NCBI RefSeq assembly: GCF_019059575.1
Contig: NW_024882321.1
Span: forward strand, 186,001-250,000
DNA: 64,000 nucleotides
Reading direction: 5' to 3'
Source of the DNA: Amphibalanus amphitrite
Taxonomy: Eukaryota; Arthropoda; Thecostraca; Balanomorpha; Balanidae
Made by a program: the position numbers and the translations under genes. The notes below the pieces were generated by a model. That model was given only the letters and a program-made list of their open reading frames with translations, was not told where the DNA came from and did no database searches. Below are positions 1-11,500 of this stretch, piece after piece. Numbering within the stretch: the first letter of the stretch is position 1; every line of letters begins with the position of its first letter.

Positions 1-255
1 CAGAATTAAGGTAGCTGTTCGAGGTAGCCGGCCTTACAGCTCTGACCCCTCCTCCCCCCCCCCCCCAATGACCCACGCCCGGCCCACTGACCGTGACCTG
101 TCCGAGGAAGCCGGCTGTTTCGCTATGACCCCGCCCCCCGTCCCCCTAGGCCCCTACTGACCGTGACCTGTCCGAGGTAGCCGGCCGTGCCGCTTACCCC
201 CCCCCCCCCGCCCACTGACCCCTACTGACCGTGACCTGGACAACCTGATACTGAC
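1..255 (-). repeat. Junction-derived tandem copies after UBA2 exon 3
   Basis: The exon 3/intron junction (plus-strand block ACTGACCGTGACCTGTCCGA followed by GGTAGCCGGC, genuine copy near 246-285) recurs near 157-196 and 87-125 and, shorter and more diverged, near 13-45. The copies are separated by C-rich tracts. Each of the two better copies carries the last ~25 exon bases plus a potential donor. Confidence 0.8.
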
Positions 256-2327
256 CGTGACCTGTCCGAGGTAGCCGGCCGTACCGCTCTCCACCAGCGG
301 CACCTGCGCCGCCAGACACATCCGGTTCACGTGGTTCCGAGCCGCCCGGTTATCCAGCGCGTTCAGCACCAGCGTGAAGCCCTTGAAGAAGTTGACGCCG
401 TACTCCTGACTGGCGGGGAGAAAATAGCATCATTTGCATAGGGTGCACTAAACGAATAGAAGGCCACAACCGACACCTGTCATCAAGTCGTCAAGGAAAA
501 GTAAAGCAGAAGAGCAGTAAAAAGTGTATTTAAACTGTTTTAGTTTTAAACAGTGAACTTGAGTTCTTTTTCAGGTTTATATTCATGAGTTATGTGCCAT
601 TTAGTGTTCTCATTTTGATAACAGATGCATTGCAGACCACAGTCAGAGGACTGCAACACCACGCTAACCTCCACCACCCGACTGGAAAAAATGCACGCTT
701 TCGTCGAGAACTCGAGCGTAGTTGGGCGTTTGCGCCGAAAATTTTCGGCGTACTTCGGCGTAACTCGACGGCGTGCGCCGAAATTTTCGGCGTACTTCGG
801 CGTAAATCGCGAAAAAAAAACGTCCGGGGGGTGGCACCAACCCCCCTTCGGCCGGCGAGGGTTAAATGTCTTCGGGAGTTAAACATATTAAATATCACTT
901 ATCTTGTCTCGTGTTCGTCTCAGGGTATTTAAGTCATGTTCAGTGAACCTGATTGCGACTCTCCCACGGCGGGAACAGTTCACCGGTCCAGAGTGAGGTT
1001 ATGGATTGTCGGATCCCCTAGTTCAGATAACGTATGCTATCGTGTGCGTATTGACCGTTGTGATTCCTGTATTTCCGGCGTGTGGTTTGTGAGCGGACGC
1101 TGGCAATCGGTCCCGCGTGGCCTGGTATCTGCCCGATCCCATCGGCCGTGCTTGCACCATGCCCTGTTGTAGGCCCCGTCAGGCGTCAGTCACCGGCTGG
1201 GCACTACTGCTGATCAGAGCCGGGCAACAAAATAAAGGTTACGTTATGGAACATGCCAGTGAGTTTGTGAGTCAGGAGATTTTGTGATAGCGAACCCTGG
1301 TGCTCGGTCCCGCATGGCCTGCTGATGTCTTTTGTCTGCCCGATCCCGTCGACGGTGCCAACAACCGTCTGTAGACAGTAGTCACTGGAAGACAGTCACA
1401 CACACACGCCAGCCCCCCCCCCCTCGACGAAAAGTGCGTGGCTACAGCCTGCAGCCATCAGTAAGCCTTGAAAATTTTTGGCGCATCAAGCATGGCTTGG
1501 TAAAATAATTTCGGCGCATAAACCCTTGAGCCGAAATTTCAGCGCATCACCTCCGCCGAGAGCTTCAGCGTAGTGGAGGCATTTTTTCCAGTCGGGCTCC
1601 ACCATACCTCATGATGCTGTCATGGTGAGCCTTGAGGGTGACGGATGGGTTGAAGCCCAGAGCGGCCTCACAGGCCACCTTGGCCTTGGACTTGCCGACA
1701 TGCTGCCTTTGGAACAGAAACTGCCTGTTCAGGTTGCTCACGTCAATGGTGTCCAGATCAATCTGAAACAAAGTTTGAATGTGAATGGAGGAGTAAGTCA
1801 AGAAAATGGCTAAATAATGTCCTGGGTGGTGACTGGTGAAAACTGGAAATTGAAAGGTTGTGTCTGTGCCTCCCCCATACTGATCAATACATGATCAATA
1901 CATGATCAATAAAAATATACATACAATCAATAGATACATGATCAATGAAAACTGAACCAAGCCAAACTGGTAATCCACGGTCAAGTTCAGAGCTGTACCA
2001 CAATAGAGCCCACACATGACACAACTTAAAGAATAAAACCAGCGCCGTGCCACAGTGGAAGCAAATCCACACCACACCATGTACCAGCCGAGGGCAATCA
2101 CACTGACAGGACCTAGTCAAAATTATTTACATTGTCATGCCTTGCAATCTACGGTTATCTCAGTTAAGGCTATCAAGCACACTTACTACTTCAATATTTT
2201 TGAAACCTGAAAGAACCAGGTTCTTTAGAACTTCACAGCCGATTCCCCCAGCCCCAACTAGTAAAAGTTTTGCGTCGATGACAGACTTCTTCAAAGTGGA
2301 AGGTAAAATATCAGCAGGACCCTCCAT
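256..2327 (-). CDS. UBA2: UBA2 / SAE2, SUMO-activating enzyme subunit 2 (5' part, continues beyond window start)
   Basis: Catalytic subunit of the SUMO E1 heterodimer (with SAE1); it adenylates SUMO and passes it through a Cys thioester to UBC9. Three exons on the minus strand: 2187-2327, 1608-1762 and 256-409; their phases join exactly and give the first 150 residues. Seen: the start [10 protein letters not shown], the nucleotide-binding loop [18 protein letters not shown], then [25 protein letters not shown], and the exon 3 stretch [20 protein letters not shown] ending [10 protein letters not shown]. This follows the family closely. The catalytic Cys domain, ubiquitin-fold domain and C-terminus are outside the window. 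The end of exon 3 has two in-frame donors 6 bp apart; the GTCAGT one was chosen because it keeps VT as in the family. The intron after exon 3 holds copies of this junction (see repeat 1-255). Confidence 0.95.
700..815. repeat. GCGCCGAAA-word dispersed repeat, copy 1 (UBA2 intron 2)
   Basis: A GACTGGAAAAAATGC motif at about 680 is followed by three or four GCGCCGAAAATTTTCGGCG-type words. The same combination occurs at 1449-1600 (inverted) and 3060-3250. Probably a degenerate MITE family; no target duplication was found. Confidence 0.5.
1449..1600. repeat. GCGCCGAAA-word dispersed repeat, copy 2
   Basis: Contains TTTTTGGCGCATC, TTTCGGCGCAT, CCGAAATTTCAGCGCATC and ends with ATTTTTTCCAGTC, the inverse of the GACTGGAAAAAAT motif of the other copies. 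It abuts UBA2 exon 2 (donor at 1607). Confidence 0.5.
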
Positions 2328-3379
2328 AGTCGATAAAATTCTTCCAATTTCAGTTCTGTATTATACAACTTCAAGTCCTGCTATTTGTCACTTGTCGGTC
2401 CTTGTCCAGCAAAGATACACTCATGAGAGGGCATATACAAATCAAAAACACACAAAATCACAATCTATAATAGGCGAACGGCGTATCCTATGCATTCAGC
2501 CACCGGCACAGAAACACGACAATCAATCGAATGATAAATATGAAACTAATTAAGAATAAATACAGATAAATGACGTCATGAGTATGACTAATCGGCTTTA
2601 CGTGTTCCTGTAAAGTCGCTAGTGAAGATCGCTAGTATGCAATAGTGTCTGAAAAGTAAATTTGTTTCTGTGACGTCATCACTTAATATTTTGATACTTA
2701 TTTGATGTGAAAATTTGTAATTGCCGGTGCGGCAAATCCAGTGCGCCGTAAACGTAGTTTGAGAGAAACCACGTTGTGAGGGTACTGCCGTATTTATTTT
2801 ATATTTTACCGGTTTTAATACTTAGTAGATACTAGATAGTCATGTAGAAATATGTTCTTTATGTTACGATCTTTCAGACCAGTTGATTTTTGTATTAAGA
2901 TTGGCAAGTCCGGACAAATTCCAACCCAAGGCAAATTCTTCACCACCACTGCTACTGTGTCCCCTCCTAGCTCAGTCCCCTCAGTCATTTCCTTTCACCT
3001 TCAATTTGCTTTGTTCTGTTTAATGCCGCCATATCTTGCAAGAGAAGAGCACTAGACTGAATAGAACTAAGGCCAGACTGGAAAAAATACTCTTATGTCG
3101 AATATCGCTGATGTGTCCAGCGACCAGCATAGTGGCGGGATTGCACCTAGTGGCGGGATTGCGCCGAAAATTTAACCGTTCTCCGGCGTAACTTCACATA
3201 CACTGAATTCAGCGCATGACATTGGCTGAAGTTTTCGGCGCAGGGGCCAGGGCAGTAGCAGATTTTTAATGCAAAAGACGGTCTCCAAATTTAGTTGGCA
3301 CGCTGGTCAATTTAGCAGCAGATTTGCCCTGTGAGCGGCTGTGAAGAGCTTTCAGGGCGAGACGTCCCCGCCCTACCCG

Positions 3380-4016
3380 CGGTCATCACGTGCTCGAACT
3401 GGCGAGCCACCCTGATCAGTATACTCAGTGGAGGAGTGGCCGCCCAGGTGAGGCTTCAACCCTTGGCATGGAGATAGTTATGGAAGACCTTGTTGAACAT
3501 CGCCGAGCGTCGTTAAGTAATACCGCAGTGGGTTCCTGCCCACTACGGTATCGAGGGGAATGAGAGCGTGGACGACCTCGGACCTGGCGAAACGAGCGGC
3601 CGCACTCAAATGCCCGCTCGCTGACCAGGGCGGTTCATGGTGCGGCCTCGCATCAAGGCGCGACAACTGGTCTGAGTTACTATCTAAACCACTCCTCGGG
3701 AGCACGCCGCCGCTCCCTATCCCCGGAGAGGACCGAAAGGACGCCGTTTCGGTGCACCAGATGAGGGCGGGCCACTGGGGCTGCTCGCTCCAGTACGTGC
3801 ACCGAATCGGCTGTCTCCACTCCGCGGCGTGCCAGCAGTGCCCACACAAGCGGTGTCGCGCGGTGCTCTGCGCCGTGTGCCGAGAAGAGGCTGATGTCGT
3901 TGCCAGCCTCGAACACTGGGCCGGTTCCGTAGCTCAGTCGGTAGAGCGTTGAGCTCCGCGTGGTGAGAGCACGCGTTCCCGGTTATAACAGTCCGGGTTC
4001 GAACCGCGACGGGCGC
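3380..4016 (+). repeat. Dispersed repeat with tRNA-like 3' part (SINE-like)
   Basis: At 3922-4016 there is a pol III box A (TAGCTCAGTCGGTAGAGC, 3930-3947) and box B (GGTTCGAACC, 3996-4005), but spacing and stems do not make a clean tRNA, so a tRNA-derived SINE or tRNA pseudogene is likeliest. Upstream, TATGGAAGACCTTGTTGAAC (about 3479) and the next ~100 bp match 36327-36440 at moderate identity, so that part is repetitive too. An ORF across 3560-3952 has a Cys-rich stretch but no recognisable family. Confidence 0.45.
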
Positions 4017-4188
4017 GACTCCTGACAGCCTGACAGGTATAGTTGCAGTTGGTGGCAGGCCGTAGTAGCCAGGCGAGTACCTATCGGTAAAGTAACAAGA
4101 AGTGTTGGGAGATTTTAAAAAGTCTTGTGATATCAGACATCAAAATTACGAAGATGTTTTGTCATAACATACCTTCTTCCAAACAATA

Positions 4189-4592
4189 CACCTTTTTACG
4201 TTAGCTTTTGACCATTGGACAAAACATTTGTACACATTCGCCAAATAGGTGGCGCTACAAATGGGCGGTTGGTCACAAAGAATCACCATTTGGCAAAACT
4301 ATTCGGCGGTCCTCTACAACTCGACATTGAGCGAATGGTTCAACATTGTGCAAAGCAAATCGTCAATGGTCAGAACTATTCGTCATATGCCGAGCTGGCT
4401 CGCTCAATGCCGAATGCTGTCGAAGTGTTAAACTCTTTTGCAGATCGTTCATTTCAGCGTTCAATCTGTTTTGCTGAATGGCTGAAATGGAACTCACAAC
4501 GGCGGAATAGTTGGGCTCAATGCCAATTGCCGAAATGGCTCCTCAAAGAGTTATGGCGAATGGTTGAGTTCAAATGCAAAAAGGTGAAGTAA
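4189..4592. mobile_element. MITE-like element with imperfect terminal inverted repeats
   Basis: The left end CACCTTTTTACGTTAG and the inverse of the right end, CACCTTTTTGCATTTG, agree over the first 9 bases and loosely beyond. The interior repeats short words (GAATGG, TGCCGAA). ATTACTTCACCTTTT occurs at both the right end (inverse) and at 25725-25740, suggesting a dispersed family. No target duplication found. Confidence 0.35.
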
Positions 4593-5510
4593 TAGTGAAA
4601 TGCCTTTTGGGCAAAGAATGAGCGATCGAGAGAGTGAGTCCTGAAAACTGTTCATGGGCCCTGTGTGTGGTAGGACCGTACACACAGGCTCCAAGTCCAA
4701 GCTCCGCGCACTGCATCCCTACGTCAGCCTTCCGTCACCGCACACAGCCATGTGACGTCATACCGACTACCCCTCCTCTGCCCCACGCCTGCTGCACATA
4801 CGGCACGCAGCAGTGTGCGCAGCATGCCCACCTGCATGCCAAGTTTCATCAAAATTGTCACGATAATTGCCGAGCTGTTTGAAGAGAAACAAACTATTTG
4901 ACACATCTTTTTGCATTTAGCACTGTGCATGTGCAGTGGGGGTGACACACATGCATCGAAAGCATCTGATGTTTTGTTGAAGGGATGAAGGTAACTGTGG
5001 ACTATAACCTTACAAACCTGCTGCAAGTCAATTACTCCAGTGGTTGCCAAGATATAAGCTCTCAAAGTTACCACTTTAGCAGAGCAACACTCTTCACCCA
5101 CGTCCCACGGCTTTCCAAATGGCACTGGGCACGTGCCACGACGGTTACCCAGATGGATCAAGTAGGTGGTCAGTTACGAACTATAAGGGATGGGGCTACC
5201 CAACAAAAAGGACCGCAGGTCAATTCAATCGGCCAAGCGGTCGCTGAGTCACAAGCTTCTCAAATGCGTCACAGACCGGGCCGGCCGGACCAGGTGCTCA
5301 TACGGAGATTTTTCCTTGATGTTGAAAAGACCGCGCTTTGCTCGCACGTAATTAAAGCGAAAGTCTAAATCCACACGATGAAATGAAGCTTTTGAACCTA
5401 GCGAATTGTACTGTATTCGTATCCTCCAACTTGTCAATTGTTTTCCATTGATAATATGTATACCTGCACTAATAACGCTGCCTACAAATGACCCCTTTTT
5501 TTTCCTGCAG

Positions 5511-8500
5511 AGCTGGTAAGTGGTAAGGTGCCTCCACAGCCAATAGGCATGTCATTTTTGTTTGAAGTTGAGCATGGAAGGCAGTGGTTCCAATATGATG
5601 ACACCGTCCAAACGTATCTGCAGGAGGGGCCACAAGGTGAGCAGGAGCGGGTTTAAATGTCAAACTTTCCGCCATTTCCTTGTATGCTAAATGGGATCGT
5701 TCAAGATTTTTCTGATCTTACACCTAACTGTGACGAGCCACTAGTGCTGGGGAACTGCTGCTCATCTGTCCCATTGTGTCTGACTTTCTTTCCTTTGAGC
5801 TCTAGTTTCAAAATTTTACTCACTGCCGGAGATTTCGCGATCGGACTATGGACTGCACCAGTAGATTTCTCTTGGATTTGACGCTGCTTGTTGGGCGTTA
5901 TTTGGTATAGCGATTGAAATCTGAACTCGCTATTATTTCTTTTTCAGACGGTGGCACTACTGTGGCGCTGAAGTTGAACGATACGGATGTGACGGTAAAC
6001 TTTGAGGAAATGACGCAGGCCAGCTCGGCGGCCAAAAAGCCCACCAGGATCCGATGCGTGAAAACTGGTGGCACAGGTTTGTAACAAAAAATATTTAAAA
6101 AAAAAACTTGTAATGCGTCGTAAAGTGTAGGTACTTGAATTGGACCTGGACGGTGAAGACAAGTGATCGCAGATAGCGAGAGTTTGGACCAGCGGAGCAA
6201 TGTTTTTGCTTAATTTTCCACCTTAGTGTATAGACTTATCCAGGCGCGGATACAAGGGGGGGCCATGGGGGCCATGTCCCCCCCCTTGGCCGATTTTTGA
6301 TTTTTTTTTCAAAAATAAAATAAAAAGTTAAAAAGCTGAAAAGGGGGCCTCCTGAAAATAAAGTGGCCGAAATCCGATGAGTTTTTTTTTTAACCTACCC
6401 ACTTAGTTATTTCTCGTTCGTTCATTTATTTCATAATTCGTTTATTCATGTTGAGATGTTGCCTGAACAGCTAGATAAGCTCAATAGACGCAGTTTTTTT
6501 TTTTTGGGGGGGGGGGCCCAACAAGTGGGAAGATGGGGCCTCCAACAGGTGGGATTATGGGGGCCTCCTGGTTTCTAATGGCCCCTCCCTTGGAGATTTT
6601 CTGGATCCGCCCCTGGACTTATCACAAGACGGTAAAGGTAAATATAACATCGAATATGGAAAAACATTCTAGATAAAACTTTCTTAGGCCTTAAAAATCG
6701 ACTTACTGCATAAGTTTGACGACAGGTGAATGGCGAGCATATCATGCATTCATATTAATGGATTTGATTTATCGTTTATCCAGGCAGCTTCAGTTGGAGC
6801 ATCAAGGAGGGCAAGAAGGAGACGTATCTGCCCATGTCCATCATTGAGCTGCTGGAGGACGCGCTGGCGAAGAAGAAGGCCAAGTTCGTGCGACAGGGGG
6901 TCACCTACGACCTGAAGAACATGGCTCGGAAGAAGAAGGGCGACGTCGATATGGAACTGGTGCGGGTCACCTGCTCTGGCAAGGCGTACGACGCCAAGCA
7001 CAAGCCGGTGGCGGGCCTGAAGCCTGCTGATGCTGCGGGTGACGCCCAGAACGGCGCTGGAAATGCCAAGAACGACGCTGGAAATGCCAAGGATGCCGGC
7101 GATACCGCCAAGAAGGACGCCCCTGCCAAGAAAGGCAGCAAGAGGAAGAACGCCGCCGCGGCAGCCGCTGACGGTAAGGATAGTGTTTTTCTGTATTCGT
7201 TGCGGTAAAGTTTCAGCGATTTCGGCTTAGTTCGCAACGTTTCAGTAAAGGGTCATTTTGCTGGTTCTAGCGTATCCGCGCGCAAGCACATGCACTGTGT
7301 GGATATGCTCAATCAATCACCACAATTGACTTATTTATGGCGGATCGCGGTGACGAGTGGGACGACGGAGGTGCTGTAAGCCGGTGCTCGGACGATATCT
7401 TACCGCTGTGCCGCTATGTTCTCCGTGACGATGTAGTTATGGACGCCAACAATCACCGCAATCCTGGCACCCTGAACCCCCCAATCACCACCGCGGCGAC
7501 GTCTTCTCCACGACGACATCTTTCCATGACGATTTCTGACGCGCTCTGTCTGGTGACGTCTCTGTCTCTGTCTGGTGACTATGTCTGAGATGCTCCGTCG
7601 ACGTCTCCCCAGCCGACGCCGACGCCGGGCCTCAGATGAAGTCAGTGGTGCTGAAGGGCCGCGCGCCCGTCGACACCGAGTGTCCCGTGGCGGCCGCCAA
7701 CCACGTCTACTGCGAGGGCGACGACGTCTGGGACTGCATGCTGAACCAGACCAACATCGGCAACAACAACAACAAGTACTACCTGATCCAGCTGCTGGAG
7801 AAGGACGGCAGCGGCTCCTACAGCGTCTGGATGCGCTGGGGCCGCGTCGGCTTCAAAGGCCAGAACAGCCTGACCACCTACGGAGCCAACCTGGAGGCCG
7901 CCAAACGCGTGTTCGCCTCCAAGTGAGTTGGACTTTTGGGATCATTTTGTGATAAGGGTCAAATTCTTGGTGTCCTAAAGGCGCAGTGATTAGCTTTTAT
8001 CGTCTTTGCCGTCATATGGGCGTTATCACAGTTGATTGATGCATTGCAAATTGCCGAGAGCGTAGTCAAAGCCTTTGCGATGATTATTTGCGGTAAACAT
8101 GATGCAATACGCCACTGTTACCCGTTGCTAAGCGTGGTCCTCCGTCTTTGAGTGGTGTCGATTTATCCACCATCGAGGCGCCTTGCGGGGACACTGGACG
8201 GGGCATGGGGTCGCAGAGACTCGTCGGCTGTATGACGACAAATTATTGCGCTCTTAGCTCTTCGCTCAGGTTAATCCGATCGTAGATTTGTCGGATCTAA
8301 TAACCAAATAGCGATGGGTTCATCTTAGCATGGGTAACGTTATTAGTGAAATAGTAGATGGTTGAGACCGCGCTGTTTCTCCACAGGCTGCGGAATCTGA
8401 CAGTATCGTTTGTTTTCAGGTTCCAAGACAAGACTAAAAATGCGTGGCGGAACAGGGCCGACTTTGTAAAGGTTCCAGGGAAGTACGATCTGCTGAAAAT

Positions 8501-11500
8501 GGATTACGCCGAGGATGAACCCGACGCCAAGAAACTCAAAACCGAGGCCGAAAAGAAGAAAAAGAAGGAAGTAAGTGGCCTCTTTAGTCTTTTTACCTTG
8601 TATAGCTCTGTGTAAAAAAAGAATTTCTTTAAATAAGAATTACTTAGTTGACAAACTTAAAACTTGACCAGCTATCGAATGAGTCACAATTAAGGAATTA
8701 ACAATGAACTAGTCGCAAAAATAAAATATATAACCTCGTGTGACGCCAGCCCACCGTGCATCCCCTCATCAGTAAATAATACTGTGGCGGCATATGGCGG
8801 TGACTTCAGTGGCAGAGACGTCTGACAAATTTATAGCTTCGAAAAGTCTGCGAGTGTTCCGGTTCATTCAATTGTATCGCGTTACTAGGCGTTACTTATG
8901 CATCTTTGTGAATCGTCTGCGCTTCAATTTGCTTATAATCCTGATTACAGTTAATGATTCTTGCCTTTAAATTAGCTCTATTAACTGGTATTAACCTGAA
9001 AATGTAATGTTTTTTTTAGATCGCTCCGTGCTCGCTGGAGAAGAAGGTGCAGGACCTGATCGAGCTGATCTGCAACGTCAAGGCCATGGAGGAGGCCGTG
9101 ATGGAGATGCAGTATGACGCCAAGAAGGCGCCGCTGGGTGAGAATTCGTGCGCCGCAGAACTCTTCGACTCCAGTGTATGATGAGGTCGTGTGTTCGCAG
9201 TTGGTGTAGGAGTTGGCTTGGACATCAGATTTTTATGAAAAGGTTCAGTGGCAGGCCAGCAGGCATAAGCGTACCGTCAATTTGTCCAATCAGACCTTTT
9301 TCACCAACTGAAGGAATCCTACCAGTGAATTTTCGAATGATGCCGCTGGTTGTGACGCGTCCTTTCCGTGTTTTCCCCGGCCGCTGTCTTACTCTATCTC
9401 TGATTCCCTATCCACCCCAGGGAAGCTGACTGAGGATCAGATCAAGGCTGGGTACGAGGCGCTCAAAGAGATCGACGAACTCATCAAGGCCAACAAGACG
9501 GGCAGGGAGCTGGTGGACGCCTGCAGCGCCTTCTACACGCGCATCCCACACTGCTTCGGGTGAGCAGTCGGCACAGGATGTCTCAGAGGAGGGGTGCATA
9601 GGCACTCGTTGCTCGAAATCTCTAGTTTTTGATCGTTTTCATACGCACAGCATGGTCCCTCACGTACTCTGTCGACATGCGCTCCTCGATAACACCCAGG
9701 GCCGCGTTGTTTTACTCTCGATCTTCATAACCAACCATAGACCACTATATATTTATGTGTGGCTTATGTGGTCTATGTCATTGCCTATGCCTATTTCTTA
9801 ACTAAAACTCTGACGCCACCAGCTCCGCCGTGTGCCGTCGAACAGGATGCGTCCTCCGACCATCATCCGCACTGCGCACGAGGTGAAGCTGAAGCTGGAG
9901 CTGCTGGAGGCGCTGGGAGACATCCAGACGGCGCTGAAGCTGATCGGGGAGGAGGAGGAGTCGGGTGACGGCAAGGCGCGCCACCCGGCTGACTCTCAGT
10001 ACCACGCGCTCAATGTGGATATCAAACACCTGTCGCCCAGCGATCAGGTGTACAAGGTGCGTACCGGGTGGGGTACAAGGTGTACAAGGTTCCGGATGGG
10101 GTATAAGGACAGACATGTACAAGGTGCGTGTCGGGTTTGGCACAAGGTGCGTACAAGAAAAGTTGTGATAGGAATAGTTACGGAGCGAGCGAAGCGAGCG
10201 GAGTCTTACGTAGAATAACGGAAATTTCTGAGTATGAGCGGCCGGCCGGCCGGCCGGGCGGCCGGCCGTGCGGACGCTTTTGCGAGGCTTATATCTCAGC
10301 AACCACTTGACCGATTTACATGCGGTAATTTTTGTAGGGTAGCTTCATTCCTTCTACCAAGTATTGGACTATTCCCGATGCATGTGGGTGACCCCTTATG
10401 CACGTGCCACGTGCAAAACGAAGAGGTGTCAGTTTTGTAATTGTTGCAATATCTCGGTAACTACTTGGCCGATTGCGCTGAAAGTTGGTATGTAGGTAGG
10501 CACCCACTAGGCACTGCATATCCATGTGCCAGAGTTGGGGTGCTGCTGCACGTGCGCACGTGCAGGGGTCGTTTCCAGATCTCGAGAACGGCTGGACCGA
10601 TGGCGCTCAAAGTTGGTACACAGTTAGGGACCAGTTAGTAGGGTGCCGTGTACAAGTCAGTTGGGACCCATTTTGCACGTGCGCACGTGCAGGGTGCCGC
10701 TCCCAGATCTCGAGAACGGCTGGGCCGATTGTGCTCAAATTTGGCACATCGCTAGAAACCGGTCAGTAGGGTGCCGTGCACAAGTCAGTTGGAGGTACCC
10801 CCTCGAAATTTCGCACGTGCAAGACTCACCCCCTCGCTCGCTCCGTTAGTCGCCCCAAAAGGCGCTATACTGGTATTAGTGTCTTAAGTTATAGTGCACT
10901 GTAATTCCAGCTGCAACTACGGCTATGACGCACAGGCTGAGGACTGTGCGTTGCGTGGGGAGGGGCTCGCTAGGTCAACTTCCTCCCCTCGCCTTCCACC
11001 ACCAGGAAGGTTATGTGAAAGCACACTACCTAACATGGCTTTGAGATGTTTTCATTTTTCTGTCAAATGAGGCATTGTCCTACCTCGCAAACTGGGTTTA
11101 CGTACGACTCCTGCGCCATTTCCATCGTTGATCCTTGATTCACGAACTCCGATTTCTTCCTGGCCAGACGCTGGAGAAGTACCTGGAGACCACTCACGGT
11201 CACACGCACATGGGCTACGGCCTGAAGCTGCTGGACGCCTTCTCCGTCACCAAACGCTCAGAGGAGGAGCGCTTCGTCGACCACGGCAACCGCATGCTGC
11301 TGTGGCACGGCAGCCGGCTCACCAACTGGGCCGGCATCTTCGGCGCCGGACTGAAGATCGCCCCGCCCGAGGCGCCCTGCACCGGATACATGGTAAATAG
11401 GGGCGGAGGGGGGGGGGGCGTGATCCGTGAGGTGGCGTGGGTATGGCGCTTTGGCGAAATACGTGAATATATGCCTCATTTCGTTTCACTCACTCATTGA

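Larger units (their letters stand above)
2328..5510. other. Spacer between UBA2 (-) and PARP (+): repeats, no confident gene
   Basis: Head-to-head spacer that must hold both promoters and the unrecognised first exon(s) of the PARP gene. It contains a third GCGCCGAAA-word repeat (about 3060-3250), a tRNA-like repeat (3380-4016) and a MITE-like element (4189-4592). Open frames here look like no known family. The missing PARP exon must end in phase 1 upstream of 5511; no convincing candidate was found. Confidence 0.6.

Noticed and set aside
3560..3952. Cys-rich ORF as a piggyBac-type zinc-binding tail
   Set aside because: The Cys/His spacing does not fit clearly, there is no transposase upstream, and the ORF runs into the tRNA-like segment.
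4215..4592. 125-codon ORF as a small gene
   Set aside because: It coincides with the MITE-like element, has word-repeat composition and resembles no known protein.
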